64,000 bases of DNA from Microvirga ossetica (GCF_002741015.1 NZ_CP016616.1:1533501-1597500), one strand, 5' to 3'. Counted from the first letter of the stretch, positions 26,547-36,015 are shown. The notes: generated by a model not told the origin, from the sequence alone. Numbers and translations are program-made.

Positions 26547-27011
26547 TTGCTGCACGGAATCGATCCGGCGCTGAACGCCGATGTGCTGTATGTGCTGCGG
26601 GCCATGGGGCATGGCGACGACATCGTCGTCTGCGACGCGAACTTCCCGGCCGAAGCAATCGCGCGCCAGACCGCCCATGGCCGGCTGATCCGCATGGACA
26701 ACATCACCTCGCCCCAGGCCGTGCGCGCTATCCTCTCGGTCATGCCGCTCGACAGCTTCGTGGAGCATCCGGCGGAGCGCATGGAGGTCGTCGGCAATCC
26801 GGACGAGCTTCCGGCGATCCAACGGGAGGCTCAAGGAGAGATCGACGCCGTTGCCCAGCGCGATGCCGGGCGCGACGCGTGGCCGATGGGCTCCGTGGAG
26901 CGCTTCGCGTTCTACGAGCGCGCCAAGCAGGCCTATGCGGTGGTCGTCACCGGCGAGCGCCGCTTCTACGGCTGCTTCATCCTGAAGAAGGGCGTGATCC
27001 CGCCTCCGTAG
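26547..27011 (+). CDS. RbsD/FucU-family sugar mutarotase
   Basis: A 154-aa FucU-type protein: MLHGIDPALNADVLYVLRAM with the conserved early His, GHGDDIVVCDANFPA, and C-terminal RRFYGCFILKKGV. The family catalyses anomer interconversion of fucose, ribose or similar sugars. It uses a TTG start at 26547 with GGGGAGGA 7 bases upstream; the next in-frame ATG is too far inside. No sugar transporter or kinase is next to it, so the sugar is unknown. Confidence 0.88.
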   Translation: MLHGIDPALNADVLYVLRAMGHGDDIVVCDANFPAEAIARQTAHGRLIRMDNITSPQAVRAILSVMPLDSFVEHPAERMEVVGNPDELPAIQREAQGEIDAVAQRDAGRDAWPMGSVERFAFYERAKQAYAVVVTGERRFYGCFILKKGVIPPP

Positions 27012-27024
27012 CGAGTTGACTGGC

Positions 27025-28227
27025 TCAAGCCACGAGCCGCGGCAGGGCCTCGGCGATGCGGCGGACCGCCTCTTCCACATCCTCGGGCTTGCGCAGGTAG
27101 CACAGGCGCAGGTAGCCCTCGCCCGCCTCGCCGAAGGCCGAGCCCGGCGCGAGGCCGACATTGGCCTCGTCGATGAGACGGAAGGCGATGTCCTTCGCGC
27201 TCGTGGCGCCCTTGATCTTGAGGAAGGCATAGAAGGCGCCGTTTGGGGGCGGTAGTTCCACGAGGCCCGTTTCCGCAAGCCGCCCGACCGCCTCCCGGCC
27301 ACGGCGCGCCTTTGCGATCTGGTCGGCCAGGAAATCCTCGCCCTGCTCGATGGCGGCGACGCCCGCCCGCTGCACGAAGACCGGCGTTCCCGAGGTCTGA
27401 TACTGCACCAGGTTCTCGATGACCTGGCCCAAGGCGGGAGACGCCTCGATCCACCCGAGGCGCCAGCCGGTCATGGCCCAGTTCTTGGAGAAGGTCTGGA
27501 CGAAGATGATCTTGTCCTCCGGCTCCATTACATCGCGGAAGGACGGCGTGCGCCCGTCGATCGTGAGCGACGGATCGTGGACGAAGCGGCCATAGATCTC
27601 GTCAGCCACGATCCAGAGCCCGTGACGGCGGGCAAGATCCAGTGCTGCGCGCAAATCGTCGTGGCTTGCCACCCAGCCGGTGGGATTGGAGGGCGAGTTG
27701 ATGACGAGCACGCGGGTGCGCGGCGTGATCGCCTTTTCCAGCCGCTCGAAATCGAGATGCCAGCCCTTCGCGTCGATGATCATCGGCACGGCGACGGGCC
27801 GGGCTCCGGCAATGGAGATCGCGCCGGCGAAATTCGGCCAGGCCGGGGTCGGAACCAGCACCTCGTCGCCGTTGCCGGCGAGCATGCGGAAGGCGATCTG
27901 CATCGCAGGCATGCCGCCGGAGGTGACGAAAAAGCGCTCGGGGTCGAACGGCTTGCGGTAGACCCGCTCGTGGTAGCCGGCGATGGCCTGGCGCAATTCG
28001 GGGATGCCGCGCTGATAGGTGTAGAAGGTCTCGCCCTCCGCCAGCGACTGCGCCGCCGCCTCGCAGATGAAGGTCGGCGTCGGCAGGTCGCCCTCGCCGA
28101 CCCAGAGCGGGATGATGCCGGGCTTGAGCCGACCATAGCTGAACACGTCGACGATGCCGCTCGTCGGCGCCTGCTCCGCCTCGGGGCGCAGGTTGAGAAA
28201 GGACGGCATCGAGACGGACACGTTCAT
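27025..28227 (-). CDS. Class I/II PLP-dependent aminotransferase
   Basis: A 400-aa fold-type I aminotransferase: GEGDLPTPTF, YTYQRGIPELRQAIAGY, SGGMPAMQIAFRML, SPSNPTGWV and the PLP-lysine motif FVQTFSKNWAMTGWRLGW near residue 237; substrate-carboxylate Arg in GYLRLCYLRKPEDVEEA. It transfers an amino group between an amino acid and a 2-oxo acid in the cytosol; substrates are not inferable. Start ATG 28227 has AGAGGAAA upstream. Convergent with FucU, 13 bp apart. Confidence 0.9.
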   Translation of the reverse strand: MNVSVSMPSFLNLRPEAEQAPTSGIVDVFSYGRLKPGIIPLWVGEGDLPTPTFICEAAAQSLAEGETFYTYQRGIPELRQAIAGYHERVYRKPFDPERFFVTSGGMPAMQIAFRMLAGNGDEVLVPTPAWPNFAGAISIAGARPVAVPMIIDAKGWHLDFERLEKAITPRTRVLVINSPSNPTGWVASHDDLRAALDLARRHGLWIVADEIYGRFVHDPSLTIDGRTPSFRDVMEPEDKIIFVQTFSKNWAMTGWRLGWIEASPALGQVIENLVQYQTSGTPVFVQRAGVAAIEQGEDFLADQIAKARRGREAVGRLAETGLVELPPPNGAFYAFLKIKGATSAKDIAFRLIDEANVGLAPGSAFGEAGEGYLRLCYLRKPEDVEEAVRRIAEALPRLVA

Positions 28228-28375
28228 CGGGGATTTCCTCTGGGCAGGCGAACAGGGATGACCTGTCGGCGGCCTCAAGGCAAGCCTGGAATAGGTCTCA
28301 TGACAAAAGACGAAGGGTCCGATCGAAACCAGTGATCATTCTCAAAGTCTGGCCCATATTCGGCGCTCTCCCAAG

Positions 28376-28490
28376 CCCTCATCCTGAGGGCCGCCGGAGG
28401 CGGCGTCTCGAAGGACGAGCGCGTCTCCAGAGCACGCTGAATACTCCTGCGAGACGGTGCTTCGCATCTCCTTTAGGATGAGGTCGAGGG
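28376..28490. repeat. REP-like inverted repeat pair
   Basis: CCCTCATCCTGAGG with GGCGTCTCGAAGGACGAG (28376-28419) faces a diverged inverted copy containing GCGAGACGG and AGGATGAGG (28450-28480). This two-part element is widespread between genes in Rhizobiales. It lies between MscL (lower coordinates) and the aminotransferase promoter side and probably acts at the RNA level. Confidence 0.6.
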
Positions 28491-28504
28491 TGATGAGCAG
28501 CCTC

Positions 28505-28939
28505 TCAAGCCGTCCGGCCCGTCTTTAGAAGGTCGCGGATTTCCGTCAGCAGCTTCACGTCGGCTGGAATTTCCGCAGGCTTGTCGGCCGTGCCGGTCTT
28601 GGCATCCTCGGTGCGGCGCAGGCGGTTCATGCCCTTGACCAGGAGGAACAGGATCCAGGCGATGATGGCGAAATTGATGGCGACCGTGAGGAAGTTGCCC
28701 CAGCCGAGCACGGCGCCCTGCTTCTTGGCTTCCTCGAGAGACCCTGCCGTGACGTTGCCCGACAGGGTGGTGAAGTAGTTCGAGAAATCGAGGCCCCCCG
28801 TGACGGCCCCGATGATGGGCATGAAGATGTCGCCGACGATCGAGTCCACGATCCTGCCGAACGCGGCACCGATGATGATGCCGATCGCCAGATCGACCAC
28901 ATTGCCGCGCAAGGCGAACTGCTTGAATTCGTTCCACAT
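28505..28939 (-). CDS. mscL: Large-conductance mechanosensitive channel
   Basis: A 144-aa MscL: amphipathic N-terminus [22 protein letters not shown]1 with [25 protein letters not shown], periplasmic loop, TM2 ([19 protein letters not shown]) and the charged C-terminal helix. It forms a homopentameric inner-membrane pore that opens under extreme turgor to release solutes during hypo-osmotic shock. Length and topology are canonical. Confidence 0.96.
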   Translation of the reverse strand: MWNEFKQFALRGNVVDLAIGIIIGAAFGRIVDSIVGDIFMPIIGAVTGGLDFSNYFTTLSGNVTAGSLEEAKKQGAVLGWGNFLTVAINFAIIAWILFLLVKGMNRLRRTEDAKTGTADKPAEIPADVKLLTEIRDLLKTGRTA

Positions 28940-28993
28940 GACCGGATCCTTCCGCTTGTTCCCAAGCTTAAGCTGTCCGGCCTGAGAATTTCG

Positions 28994-29521
28994 TCAAGCC
29001 TCGCGGGCGGCCAGAAGGTCCTGCAGGTCGAGCCGTTTTGTGACCATCTGAAGCTCGCCGTCGGGCGTGAGCGGCCATTGGTCCTGCGGGCGGTCGACAT
29101 AAAGCTCGATGCCGTTGCCGTCGGGATCGCTGAGGTAGAGCGCCTCGCTCACCCCGTGGTCGCTCGCACCCTGCAGGGGGATGCCGGCCTCGGTAAGCCG
29201 GAAGAGCGCATCGGCAAGGGCCGCCCGCGTGGGATAGAGAATCGCCACATGGTAGAGGCCGGTCGTGCCGGGAGGCGGCGGAGATCCTCCTTTGCTCTCC
29301 CAGGTGTTCAGGCCGATATGGTGATGGTAGCCCCCCGCCGAGACGAAGGCGGCCTGGCTGCCGTAGCGCTGCATCAGCTCGAAGCCGAGCACGCCGCAAT
29401 AGAAGGCGAGCGCGCGCTCGAGATCGGCCACCTTGAGATGGACGTGGCCGATCCTGACGCCGGGATCGATGGGCCGCGCCACCGGATATCCGGTGGCGCC
29501 AGAGAGAACGGATTGCGACAT
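28994..29521 (-). CDS. VOC-family (glyoxalase/dioxygenase-like) protein
   Basis: A 175-aa protein with two beta-alpha-beta-beta-beta VOC modules: IGHVHLKVADLERALAFYCG, GGYHHHIGLNTWESKG, LYHVAILYPTRAALADAL and DPDGNGIELYVDRP. The conserved His/Glu positions for a metal site are present (HVHL, HHHIGLN, ELY). It resembles catechol-2,3-dioxygenase-like members. It follows the DoxX gene by 11 bp and is divergent from a LysR regulator, suggesting a small inducible detoxification operon. Confidence 0.88.
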   Translation of the reverse strand: MSQSVLSGATGYPVARPIDPGVRIGHVHLKVADLERALAFYCGVLGFELMQRYGSQAAFVSAGGYHHHIGLNTWESKGGSPPPPGTTGLYHVAILYPTRAALADALFRLTEAGIPLQGASDHGVSEALYLSDPDGNGIELYVDRPQDQWPLTPDGELQMVTKRLDLQDLLAAREA

Positions 29522-29532
29522 CGTCTTGAACC

Positions 29533-29967
29533 TCAGGCCGACCGGACGGACAAAGCAGGAGCAGTCTTCGCCGATCCGGCCTGCAGGGCAAGAGCGCCGT
29601 TGCCGAGGAGAGCCTGGACCACGAGGGCTGCGATCCAGAAGGCCAGATATTCCCAGCCGCCATTGGGGTTGTTGAAGAAGAAGCCGGCCGGGCCGTGCAC
29701 GAAGGCGATGGCGCCGATGAGGACCGGGATCAGGGCGAGCGCTACCCAGCGGGTGAAGATGCCGAGGATGAGGGCAATGCCGCCGACCGCCTCCACCGCG
29801 ATGGTCAGGTAGGCCAGAGCCGGAGGCAGGCCGAGGCTTCCGAAGAACTGCGCGGCGTCTGCGGGGGTGAACACGAAGACCTTGAGGCCGGCATGGGCCA
29901 GGAACAGGATTCCGAGGGTGATGCGCAGGATCAGCGCAGCATAGGGAGCGGTGCGGGAGTCGATCAT
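29533..29967 (-). CDS. DoxX-family membrane protein
   Basis: A 144-aa four-helix DoxX protein: ALILRITLGILFLAHAGLKV, LAYLTIAVEAVGGIALILGI, VALALIPVLIGAIAFVHG and the C-terminal hydrophobic helix. Family members are linked to quinone or redox functions at the inner membrane. First gene of a two-gene unit with the VOC protein, divergent from LysR. Confidence 0.88.
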   Translation of the reverse strand: MIDSRTAPYAALILRITLGILFLAHAGLKVFVFTPADAAQFFGSLGLPPALAYLTIAVEAVGGIALILGIFTRWVALALIPVLIGAIAFVHGPAGFFFNNPNGGWEYLAFWIAALVVQALLGNGALALQAGSAKTAPALSVRSA

Positions 29968-30068
29968 CGAAGAATCTCCTGAAAGGGTCCCTCATATGAC
30001 CTCAAACTGATAATATGATAATCTTAGAGCTGGAATATGAGCTCACACTGCAGGAATGAGATCGATCC
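29968..30068. promoter_or_regulatory. LysR-type divergent control region
   Basis: A 101-bp AT-rich gap between DoxX (minus) and LysR (plus). CTCATAT (29991-29997) and ATATGAG (30035-30041) form a perfect dyad across 37 bases, with another ATATG at about 30013-30017. Such arrays flanking divergent promoters are typical of LysR regulator binding. Confidence 0.45.
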
Positions 30069-30986
30069 ATGCTCGACCGTGTCACCAGCATGCAGGTCTT
30101 CGTCCGCGTTGCGGCCCTGGGCAGCTTCTCGGCGGCCGCCCGGGCGCTCGACCTGTCGCAGACCATGGTGACGAAGCACGTGGTCTCCCTCGAGGAGAGA
30201 CTCGGGATCAAGCTGCTGCACCGCTCTACCCGGAAGCTGGTGCTGACCGAGGGCGGCCGGAATTATCTTGCCGCCTGCGAGCGCATCCTGGCCGAGATCG
30301 AGGAGGCAGAGGCCTCCGCCAGCCTGGACCGCGTCGAGCCGCGCGGCACATTGAGGCTCAACGTGCCTCTCACCTTCGGCTTCCGGCAGGTGGTTCCGGC
30401 CCTGGCCGAGTTCAGCCGGCTGTACCCTGCCGTCTCGTTCGACCTCGGCCTCGCCGACCGTTACGTGGACCTCCTCGAGGAAGGCTGGGATCTGGCGATC
30501 CGCATCGGACGCCTGAAGGATTCGAGCCTCGTCGCCCGGCGGCTCGCCGAATGCCGCACGGCCGTCTGCGCTGCGCCGTCCTATCTTGCGGAACACGGCA
30601 TCCCGCAGAGCCTGGAAGATCTCTCCCGGCACAATTGCCTCGGCTATACTTTGCCCAGCGCCATCGGGGCGAACCGCTGGGCCTTCGGCCTCGATGGCGA
30701 AGCGGTCGTTCCGGTGCAGGGCAACCTGCGCGCCAATAACGGCGACGCACTGCTCGCGGCGGCCGTCGCCGGACAGGGGCTCATCTACCAGCCGACCTTC
30801 ATCGTCGGCGACAGCCTGCGCGACGGCTCCCTCGTGCCGGTGCTGCCCGGCTATCCGACCTACCAGCCCGGTATCCACGCGGTCCTGCCCTCGGGCCGGC
30901 AGGCGCCCGCGAAGGTTCGCGCCTTCATCGCGTTCCTCAGCCGGTGTTTCGGGCCGGAGCCGGGCTGGGATCGGGGCCTCCGCTAG
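30069..30986 (+). CDS. LysR-family transcriptional regulator
   Basis: A 305-aa LTTR: N-terminal winged HTH (MQVFVRVAALGSFSAAARAL, DLSQTMVTKHVVSLEERLG, LLHRSTRKLVLTEGG) followed by an effector-binding domain (about residues 90-295; FDLGLADRYVDLLEEGWDLA typical of the CrgA/DmlR-like group). Divergent from the DoxX-VOC pair, which is its likely target. Effector unknown. Confidence 0.93.
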   Translation: MLDRVTSMQVFVRVAALGSFSAAARALDLSQTMVTKHVVSLEERLGIKLLHRSTRKLVLTEGGRNYLAACERILAEIEEAEASASLDRVEPRGTLRLNVPLTFGFRQVVPALAEFSRLYPAVSFDLGLADRYVDLLEEGWDLAIRIGRLKDSSLVARRLAECRTAVCAAPSYLAEHGIPQSLEDLSRHNCLGYTLPSAIGANRWAFGLDGEAVVPVQGNLRANNGDALLAAAVAGQGLIYQPTFIVGDSLRDGSLVPVLPGYPTYQPGIHAVLPSGRQAPAKVRAFIAFLSRCFGPEPGWDRGLR

Positions 30987-31055
30987 CCCGGCGGTGGCCT
31001 TCGCACGGCTAACCGGATAAAGCTGTTCCACGTTGGTTTTCGAGGGTTAACGCCT

Positions 31056-34000
31056 ATGGTCGCCACCTGGGCCGTCGTGCTGTCGGCGCTGGTCTATCTC
31101 TGCTTTCTCTTCACGGTCGCCCATTGGGGCGACAACGGAGGCAAGCGTTTCATCCAGGGGCCGGCCCGCTCGACCATCGCGGCGCTGGCCCTCGCGGTCT
31201 ATTGCACCTCCTGGACCTTCTTCGGATCGGTGGGCCTTGCCAGCCGCTCGGGCTTCGACTTCCTCGCCATCTATATCGGCCCGATCCTCGCGATCGGCTT
31301 CGGCTATCCGCTGGTCGCGCGGATCGTGCGCGTAGCCAAGACCCAGAACATCTCCTCCATCGCCGACTTCGTGGCCGCCCGCTACGGCAAGAGCGAACGG
31401 GTCGCGGCCCTCGTCAGCCTGATCGCCCTCGTCGGCTCGATCCCCTATATCGCCCTGCAGCTCAAGGCGGTCTCCTCCTCGCTCGACGTGTTCCTCGGCG
31501 CCGCGAGCGAAACGCTGCCGTTCCAGTTCCCGCTGGTAGGCGATCTCGCCTTCGTCGTCGCGCTCGTGCTCGCAGGCTTCGCCGTCGCCTTCGGCACGCG
31601 CCACACGGATGCGACCGAGCACCAGAACGGGCTGCTCCTCGCCATCTCTGTCGAATCCGTGGTGAAGCTGATCGCGTTCCTGGTCGTCGGGGGCTACATC
31701 ACATTCGTGATGTTCGACGGATACGATGCCATCGTGCAGCGCCTCAACGCGCAGGGCACGAGCTCCAACCTGATGGGCACGACCTCCGGCTTCGGCAGCT
31801 ACATCACGCTGATCCTGCTCTCCACCTGCGCCGCCCTGCTTCTGCCGCGTCAGTTTCACGTCACCGTGGTCGAGAACCACGAGATCGCCGACCTGAAGCG
31901 GACCGCCTGGCTGTTTCCGCTCTACCTGATCCTCATCAACATCTTCGTGATCCCGATCGCACTCGCAGGTCTCGCGGTTTACCCCAGCGGCGCCATCGAC
32001 CGCGACATGACGCTGCTCGCGCTGCCGCTCATGGACAAGGCCGGCACCGTCGCGGTCATCGCCTTCCTCGGCGGGTTTTCGGCCGCCACCGCCATGGTCA
32101 TCGTCGATTCCGTCGCCATCGCGGTGATGATCTCGAACCATCTCGTCATGCCCATCGTGCTGCGGCGGCGCGCCTTTGCCGGCATCGATCCAGGCAGCTT
32201 CGTGATCGGCGTGCGGCGGGTCTCGATCGTTCTCGTGATCCTGCTCGGCTATGTCTACTACCGCGCATCGGGAGAAGCGGCTCTCGCCGCCATCGGCCTT
32301 CTGTCCTTCGCCGCCATCGCGCAGGTCGCGCCGGCTTTCCTCGGAGGGCTCATCTGGACGCGCGGCACGGCGCTCGGCGCCAGCATCGGGTTGATCGTCG
32401 GGTTTCTCACCTGGGCCTACACGCTCCTTCTCCCGAGCCTCGTCTGGGATGGCGTGTTCTGGTCCGATGTCGTCGTCACCGGCCCGTTCGGCATCGCGGT
32501 GCTCAAGCCCACATCCCTGTTCGGCGTCGACCTGCCGCAGCTCACGCATGGCGTCGTCTGGAGCCTGACGCTCAACATCCTCTGCTACGTCGCCTTCTCC
32601 CTCTGGCGCCCGGTGACGGCGATGGAGCAGATCCAGGCCAATCTCTTTGTCGGCGAGGCCGTCGCCTCCGTGACGCCGAGCTTCCGCCTGTTCCGCGCCA
32701 GCGTCACCGTCGGCGAATTGCGCGCCACCGTGGCACGCTATCTCGGCGAGGAGCGCACGACGCGCTCCTTCGAGGGCTTCACCCACAGCCGCGGGCAGAA
32801 CCTGGAGCCGCGCGCCGAGGCCGACATTCATCTTCTGCGCTACGCCGAGCATCTTCTGGCCTCGGCCATCGGCACAGCATCCTCACGTCTTGCCTTGTCG
32901 CTGCTTCTGCGCCGCCGCACCGTTTCGACGGAGGCGGCCCTCAAGCTCCTCGACGATGCCTCTGCCGCGATCCAGCACAGCCGCGACCTTCTCCAGCACG
33001 CGCTGAACTATGCCAAGCAGGGCATCACCGTGCTCGACAGCGACCTGCGCCTGCTGGCCTGGAACCAGGCCTTCATCGATCTCTACGACATGCCGCCCAA
33101 CTTCGTTCATGTGGGCATCAGCATGGAACAGATCGTCACCTACAATGCCTCGCGCGGATCCTACGGACCCGGCCGGATCGAGGAACTCGTCGCGGCCCGC
33201 CTGCACTCGTTCCGGCACGATGTGGAGCCGGTGCGCCTAAAACTCTTTCCCTCCGGCAAGGTCATCGAGATCCGCTCGAACCTCCTGCCCGACGGCGGCC
33301 ACGTCACCACCTACACGGATGTCACCGACACCGTTCTCGCGGAGGAGGCGAGCCGGCGCGCGAACGAGACGCTGGAACAGCGCGTGCGCGAGAGAACCGA
33401 AGAGCTGACGCGCCTCAACGAGGCTCTCAGAGGCGCGAAGGCGGACGCCGACGAGGCGAACATTTCCAAGACGCGCTTTCTCGCCGCCGCTTCGCACGAT
33501 ATCCTGCAGCCGCTCAATGCCGCGCGCCTCTACGCGACCTCGCTCGTGGAGCGGGACCGCGACGCAGGCGACGCGACGCTCGCCGAGAACATCGACGCCT
33601 CGCTCGACGCCGTCGAGGAAATCCTCACCGCCATCCTCGACATCTCGCGCCTCGACACGGGCGCCATGAAGCCGCAATGGTCGAGCTTCCGCATGGACGA
33701 GCTGTTCCGCCAGCTTCAGCGTGAGTTCGAGCCCGTGGCCGGCAGCAAGGGCCTGACGCTTACCTTCGCCATCCCCTCCCTCACGGTCCGCTCCGACCGG
33801 CGTCTCATGCGCCGCCTGCTGCAGAACCTGATCTCCAACGCGATCAAGTACACGCCGTCGGGCCGCGTGCTCGTCGGCGCGCGCCGGCGCGGCGCGCACC
33901 TCGTTCTCGAGGTCTGGGACACCGGCCTCGGCATTCCGCCCTCGAAGCAGCGCATCGTCTTCCGCGAATTCCAGCGCCTCGATCAGGGCGTGAAGGTTGC

Positions 34001-34565
34001 GCGCGGCCTGGGCCTTGGCCTTTCCATCGTCGAGCGCATCGGTCGCGTGCTCAAGCACCCGATCACGTTGAACTCGGAAGCGGGGCGAGGGTCCGTGTTC
34101 CGTGTCGAGGTGCCTGTCGTCGCAGCGCTCCCGGCCACCGCCGCCGCTCCCGAGCTGCCCAAGCCGGCGGCGACCGTTCTGTCTGGGCTGCGCGTGCTCG
34201 TGATCGACAACGAGCCGGCCATTCTCGAGGGCATGCGCCTTCTGCTCACGGGCTGGGGCTGCGAGACTTGGATTGCGTCGGATCTCGAAACGGCCCATCA
34301 GGCTCTGCGAACGCACAAGGCGCTGCCGGAGGTGATCGTCGCCGATTATCATCTCGACGACACGGACGGCCTCGAGCTCATCAAGGCCCTGCGCTGGAAG
34401 ACGCAGGTCGACACGCCGGCCGTTCTTGTCACCGCCGACCGCACCCCGGTCGTGCGCGACGCCGCCGCCTCCATGCACATCCACGTCCTCAACAAGCCGC
34501 TCAAGCCGGCGGCTTTGCGCGCGCTGCTGACGCAATGGCGCGCGACCAAGGTGGCGGCGGAGTAG
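31056..34565 (+). CDS. Hybrid histidine kinase with N-terminal SLC5-type transporter domain
   Basis: A 1169-aa protein. Residues 1-510 are a polytopic sodium:solute-symporter-like domain (YCTSWTFFGSVGLASRSGFD). A PAS region lies near 650-760 (ALNYAKQGITVLDSDLRLLA). A coiled linker (ANETLEQRVRERTEELTRL) leads to DHp with phospho-His in SHDILQPLNAARLY near 813. HATPase has N-box NLISNAIKYTPSG and G-box GLGLSIVERIG. The receiver (1045-1165) has phospho-Asp in VIVADYHLDD and Lys in HVLNKPLKP. The layout matches CbrA/PrlS-like kinases in which transport or solute sensing is coupled to signalling. No separate output regulator lies beside it. Confidence 0.92.
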   Translation: MVATWAVVLSALVYLCFLFTVAHWGDNGGKRFIQGPARSTIAALALAVYCTSWTFFGSVGLASRSGFDFLAIYIGPILAIGFGYPLVARIVRVAKTQNISSIADFVAARYGKSERVAALVSLIALVGSIPYIALQLKAVSSSLDVFLGAASETLPFQFPLVGDLAFVVALVLAGFAVAFGTRHTDATEHQNGLLLAISVESVVKLIAFLVVGGYITFVMFDGYDAIVQRLNAQGTSSNLMGTTSGFGSYITLILLSTCAALLLPRQFHVTVVENHEIADLKRTAWLFPLYLILINIFVIPIALAGLAVYPSGAIDRDMTLLALPLMDKAGTVAVIAFLGGFSAATAMVIVDSVAIAVMISNHLVMPIVLRRRAFAGIDPGSFVIGVRRVSIVLVILLGYVYYRASGEAALAAIGLLSFAAIAQVAPAFLGGLIWTRGTALGASIGLIVGFLTWAYTLLLPSLVWDGVFWSDVVVTGPFGIAVLKPTSLFGVDLPQLTHGVVWSLTLNILCYVAFSLWRPVTAMEQIQANLFVGEAVASVTPSFRLFRASVTVGELRATVARYLGEERTTRSFEGFTHSRGQNLEPRAEADIHLLRYAEHLLASAIGTASSRLALSLLLRRRTVSTEAALKLLDDASAAIQHSRDLLQHALNYAKQGITVLDSDLRLLAWNQAFIDLYDMPPNFVHVGISMEQIVTYNASRGSYGPGRIEELVAARLHSFRHDVEPVRLKLFPSGKVIEIRSNLLPDGGHVTTYTDVTDTVLAEEASRRANETLEQRVRERTEELTRLNEALRGAKADADEANISKTRFLAAASHDILQPLNAARLYATSLVERDRDAGDATLAENIDASLDAVEEILTAILDISRLDTGAMKPQWSSFRMDELFRQLQREFEPVAGSKGLTLTFAIPSLTVRSDRRLMRRLLQNLISNAIKYTPSGRVLVGARRRGAHLVLEVWDTGLGIPPSKQRIVFREFQRLDQGVKVARGLGLGLSIVERIGRVLKHPITLNSEAGRGSVFRVEVPVVAALPATAAAPELPKPAATVLSGLRVLVIDNEPAILEGMRLLLTGWGCETWIASDLETAHQALRTHKALPEVIVADYHLDDTDGLELIKALRWKTQVDTPAVLVTADRTPVVRDAAASMHIHVLNKPLKPAALRALLTQWRATKVAAE

Positions 34566-34588
34566 TTATGGCGTCATCCCTCGACGTC

Positions 34589-34670
34589 ATCACCGGCCTT
34601 GTGCCGGTGATCTCGATACGAGAAACGCTGCGCTCCACAGGATCGGGATGGCCGGCACAAGGCCGGCCAT
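34589..34670. repeat. REP-like double hairpin
   Basis: Two perfect 9-bp stems: ATCACCGGC/GCCGGTGAT (34589-34611) and ATGGCCGGC/GCCGGCCAT (34648-34670), each with a 5-base loop, separated by about 36 bases. It lies between the convergent kinase and racemase genes and probably terminates or stabilises transcripts. The motif looks like a dispersed genomic repeat. Confidence 0.65.
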
Positions 34671-34681
34671 GACGTGGAGGA

Positions 34682-35380
34682 TCAATCCACTTTCAGCGCC
34701 TCATTGACCGCTGCCAGCGCATGGATCGTCGTCGTGTCGAACAACGGCACGGCGCAGTCCTCGTCGGACACGAGTAGCATGATCTCGGTGCAGCCGAGAA
34801 TGACGCATTGAGCACCGCGCTCGATCAGGCGGGCGATGATCGCGCGATAGGCCTGCCGCGATTCCGGCACGATCTTTCCGAGCACGAGTTCCTTGTAGAT
34901 GATCTCGTGCACGACGCGACGGTCGTCCTCGTCGGGCACGGTGACGTCGAGGCCATGATGCTGTTGCAGGCGGCCCTTATAAAAGTCCTGCTCCATGGTG
35001 AAGGCCGTGCCGAGGAGACCCACGCGGTGGAAGCCGGCGGCCTTGATCTGCTCCGCTGTGGGATCGGCGATGTGGAGCAGCGGGATACTCACGGCCGTTT
35101 CGATCGCATCCGCGACGCGATGCATGGTGTTGGTGCACAAAACGATGAAGCTCGCGCCGCCCTGCTCCAGCCGAAGCGCCGCCTCCCTCATCGCTTCCGC
35201 AAGTTTGTTCCAGTCACCTTCGTGCTGAAGCCGCTTGATCCCCTCGAAATCGACGGAATACATCAGGCATTGCGCCGAATGAACGCCACCGAGCCGGCGG
35301 TTTGTCTCCTGATTGATGATGCGGTAATACTCGGCCGAGCTTTCCCAGCTCATGCCGCCGATGAGGCCGATGGTCCGCAT
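34682..35380 (-). CDS. Aspartate/glutamate racemase family protein
   Basis: A 232-aa Asp/Glu racemase-fold protein starting MRTIGLIGGMSWESSAEYYR. Both catalytic cysteines are present: VLCTNTMHRV near residue 82 and ILGCTEIMLL near 193. It would invert the alpha-carbon of aspartate, glutamate or a related acid without cofactor. Start ATG 35380 lies 11 bp after the stop of the upstream isomerase-like gene, so the two form an operon. Confidence 0.9.
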   Translation of the reverse strand: MRTIGLIGGMSWESSAEYYRIINQETNRRLGGVHSAQCLMYSVDFEGIKRLQHEGDWNKLAEAMREAALRLEQGGASFIVLCTNTMHRVADAIETAVSIPLLHIADPTAEQIKAAGFHRVGLLGTAFTMEQDFYKGRLQQHHGLDVTVPDEDDRRVVHEIIYKELVLGKIVPESRQAYRAIIARLIERGAQCVILGCTEIMLLVSDEDCAVPLFDTTTIHALAAVNEALKVD

Positions 35381-35391
35381 CGCACAGGCCC

Positions 35392-36015
35392 TCAGGCGTT
35401 CGGCGTATAGGGATCGCGCCCGCTGCCGAGCGCGTCGTCGAGCAGCTCGAGCCGATCCTGGCCCCAGAACACCTCGCCGTCGAGCACATAGGCCGGCGAG
35501 CCGAAGACGTCGCCTGCCACCGCATTCTCCAGGTTGAGCGCATAGATCGCCTCGGTGGTGCTGCCTGTCACCACGTCCATGAGGGCGGACGAGTCGAGAC
35601 CGGCCTGTTCCGCCAGCTCCGCGAGCACGAGCGGATCGCCCAGGTTGCGCTCCTCCTCCCAGATCCCCGAAAAGGCCCGGCGCAGGAAGGCATCGGGGCT
35701 CTTGCCGGAGGCGGTGATCGCGATGACGAACCGGTCGGCGAGGTTCACATCGAAGGGCCAATGCTTCGGCGCTATGTTGAAGGACAGCCCGCGCCTTTCG
35801 CGCCAGCGCTGCAGTTCCACGATCCGGTAGCGCTGCCGCGCCGGGTGGCGCTGGGCGAGGGGCAGGCCGCCGGTCTCCGAGAAGACACGGCCGAGGAAGA
35901 CAGGCTTGTAATTGACCTCGATCCCGTGCCTTTGCGCGATCTCCATGAAGGGCGCATGGCCGATATAGGCCCAGGGGCTCACGAGGGAGAAGTAATAATC
36001 GATGATGCGGGGCAT
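35392..36015 (-). CDS. 2-hydroxychromene-2-carboxylate isomerase / DsbA-family protein
   Basis: A 207-aa thioredoxin-fold (kappa-class GST-like) protein: N-terminal DYYFSLVSPWAYIGHAPF, with Ser where thiol enzymes have the CxxC, as in HCCA isomerases. A helical insertion follows, then a C-terminal GSPAYVLDGEVFWGQDRL. Such proteins are glutathione-dependent isomerases of aromatic degradation or uncharacterised relatives. Co-transcribed with the racemase (11 bp) and 53 bp after the thioesterase. Start ATG 36015. Confidence 0.85.
   Translation of the reverse strand: MPRIIDYYFSLVSPWAYIGHAPFMEIAQRHGIEVNYKPVFLGRVFSETGGLPLAQRHPARQRYRIVELQRWRERRGLSFNIAPKHWPFDVNLADRFVIAITASGKSPDAFLRRAFSGIWEEERNLGDPLVLAELAEQAGLDSSALMDVVTGSTTEAIYALNLENAVAGDVFGSPAYVLDGEVFWGQDRLELLDDALGSGRDPYTPNA

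Noticed and set aside
31047..32852. Long minus-strand frame under the SLC5-kinase gene
   Set aside because: Asp/His/Arg/Gly-rich shadow with no domain; the plus-strand protein is well supported.
34682..35761. A longer fused racemase frame extending to 35761
   Set aside because: The upstream part overlaps the isomerase gene in another frame and is not protein-like; MRTIGLIGG at 35380 is the natural start.
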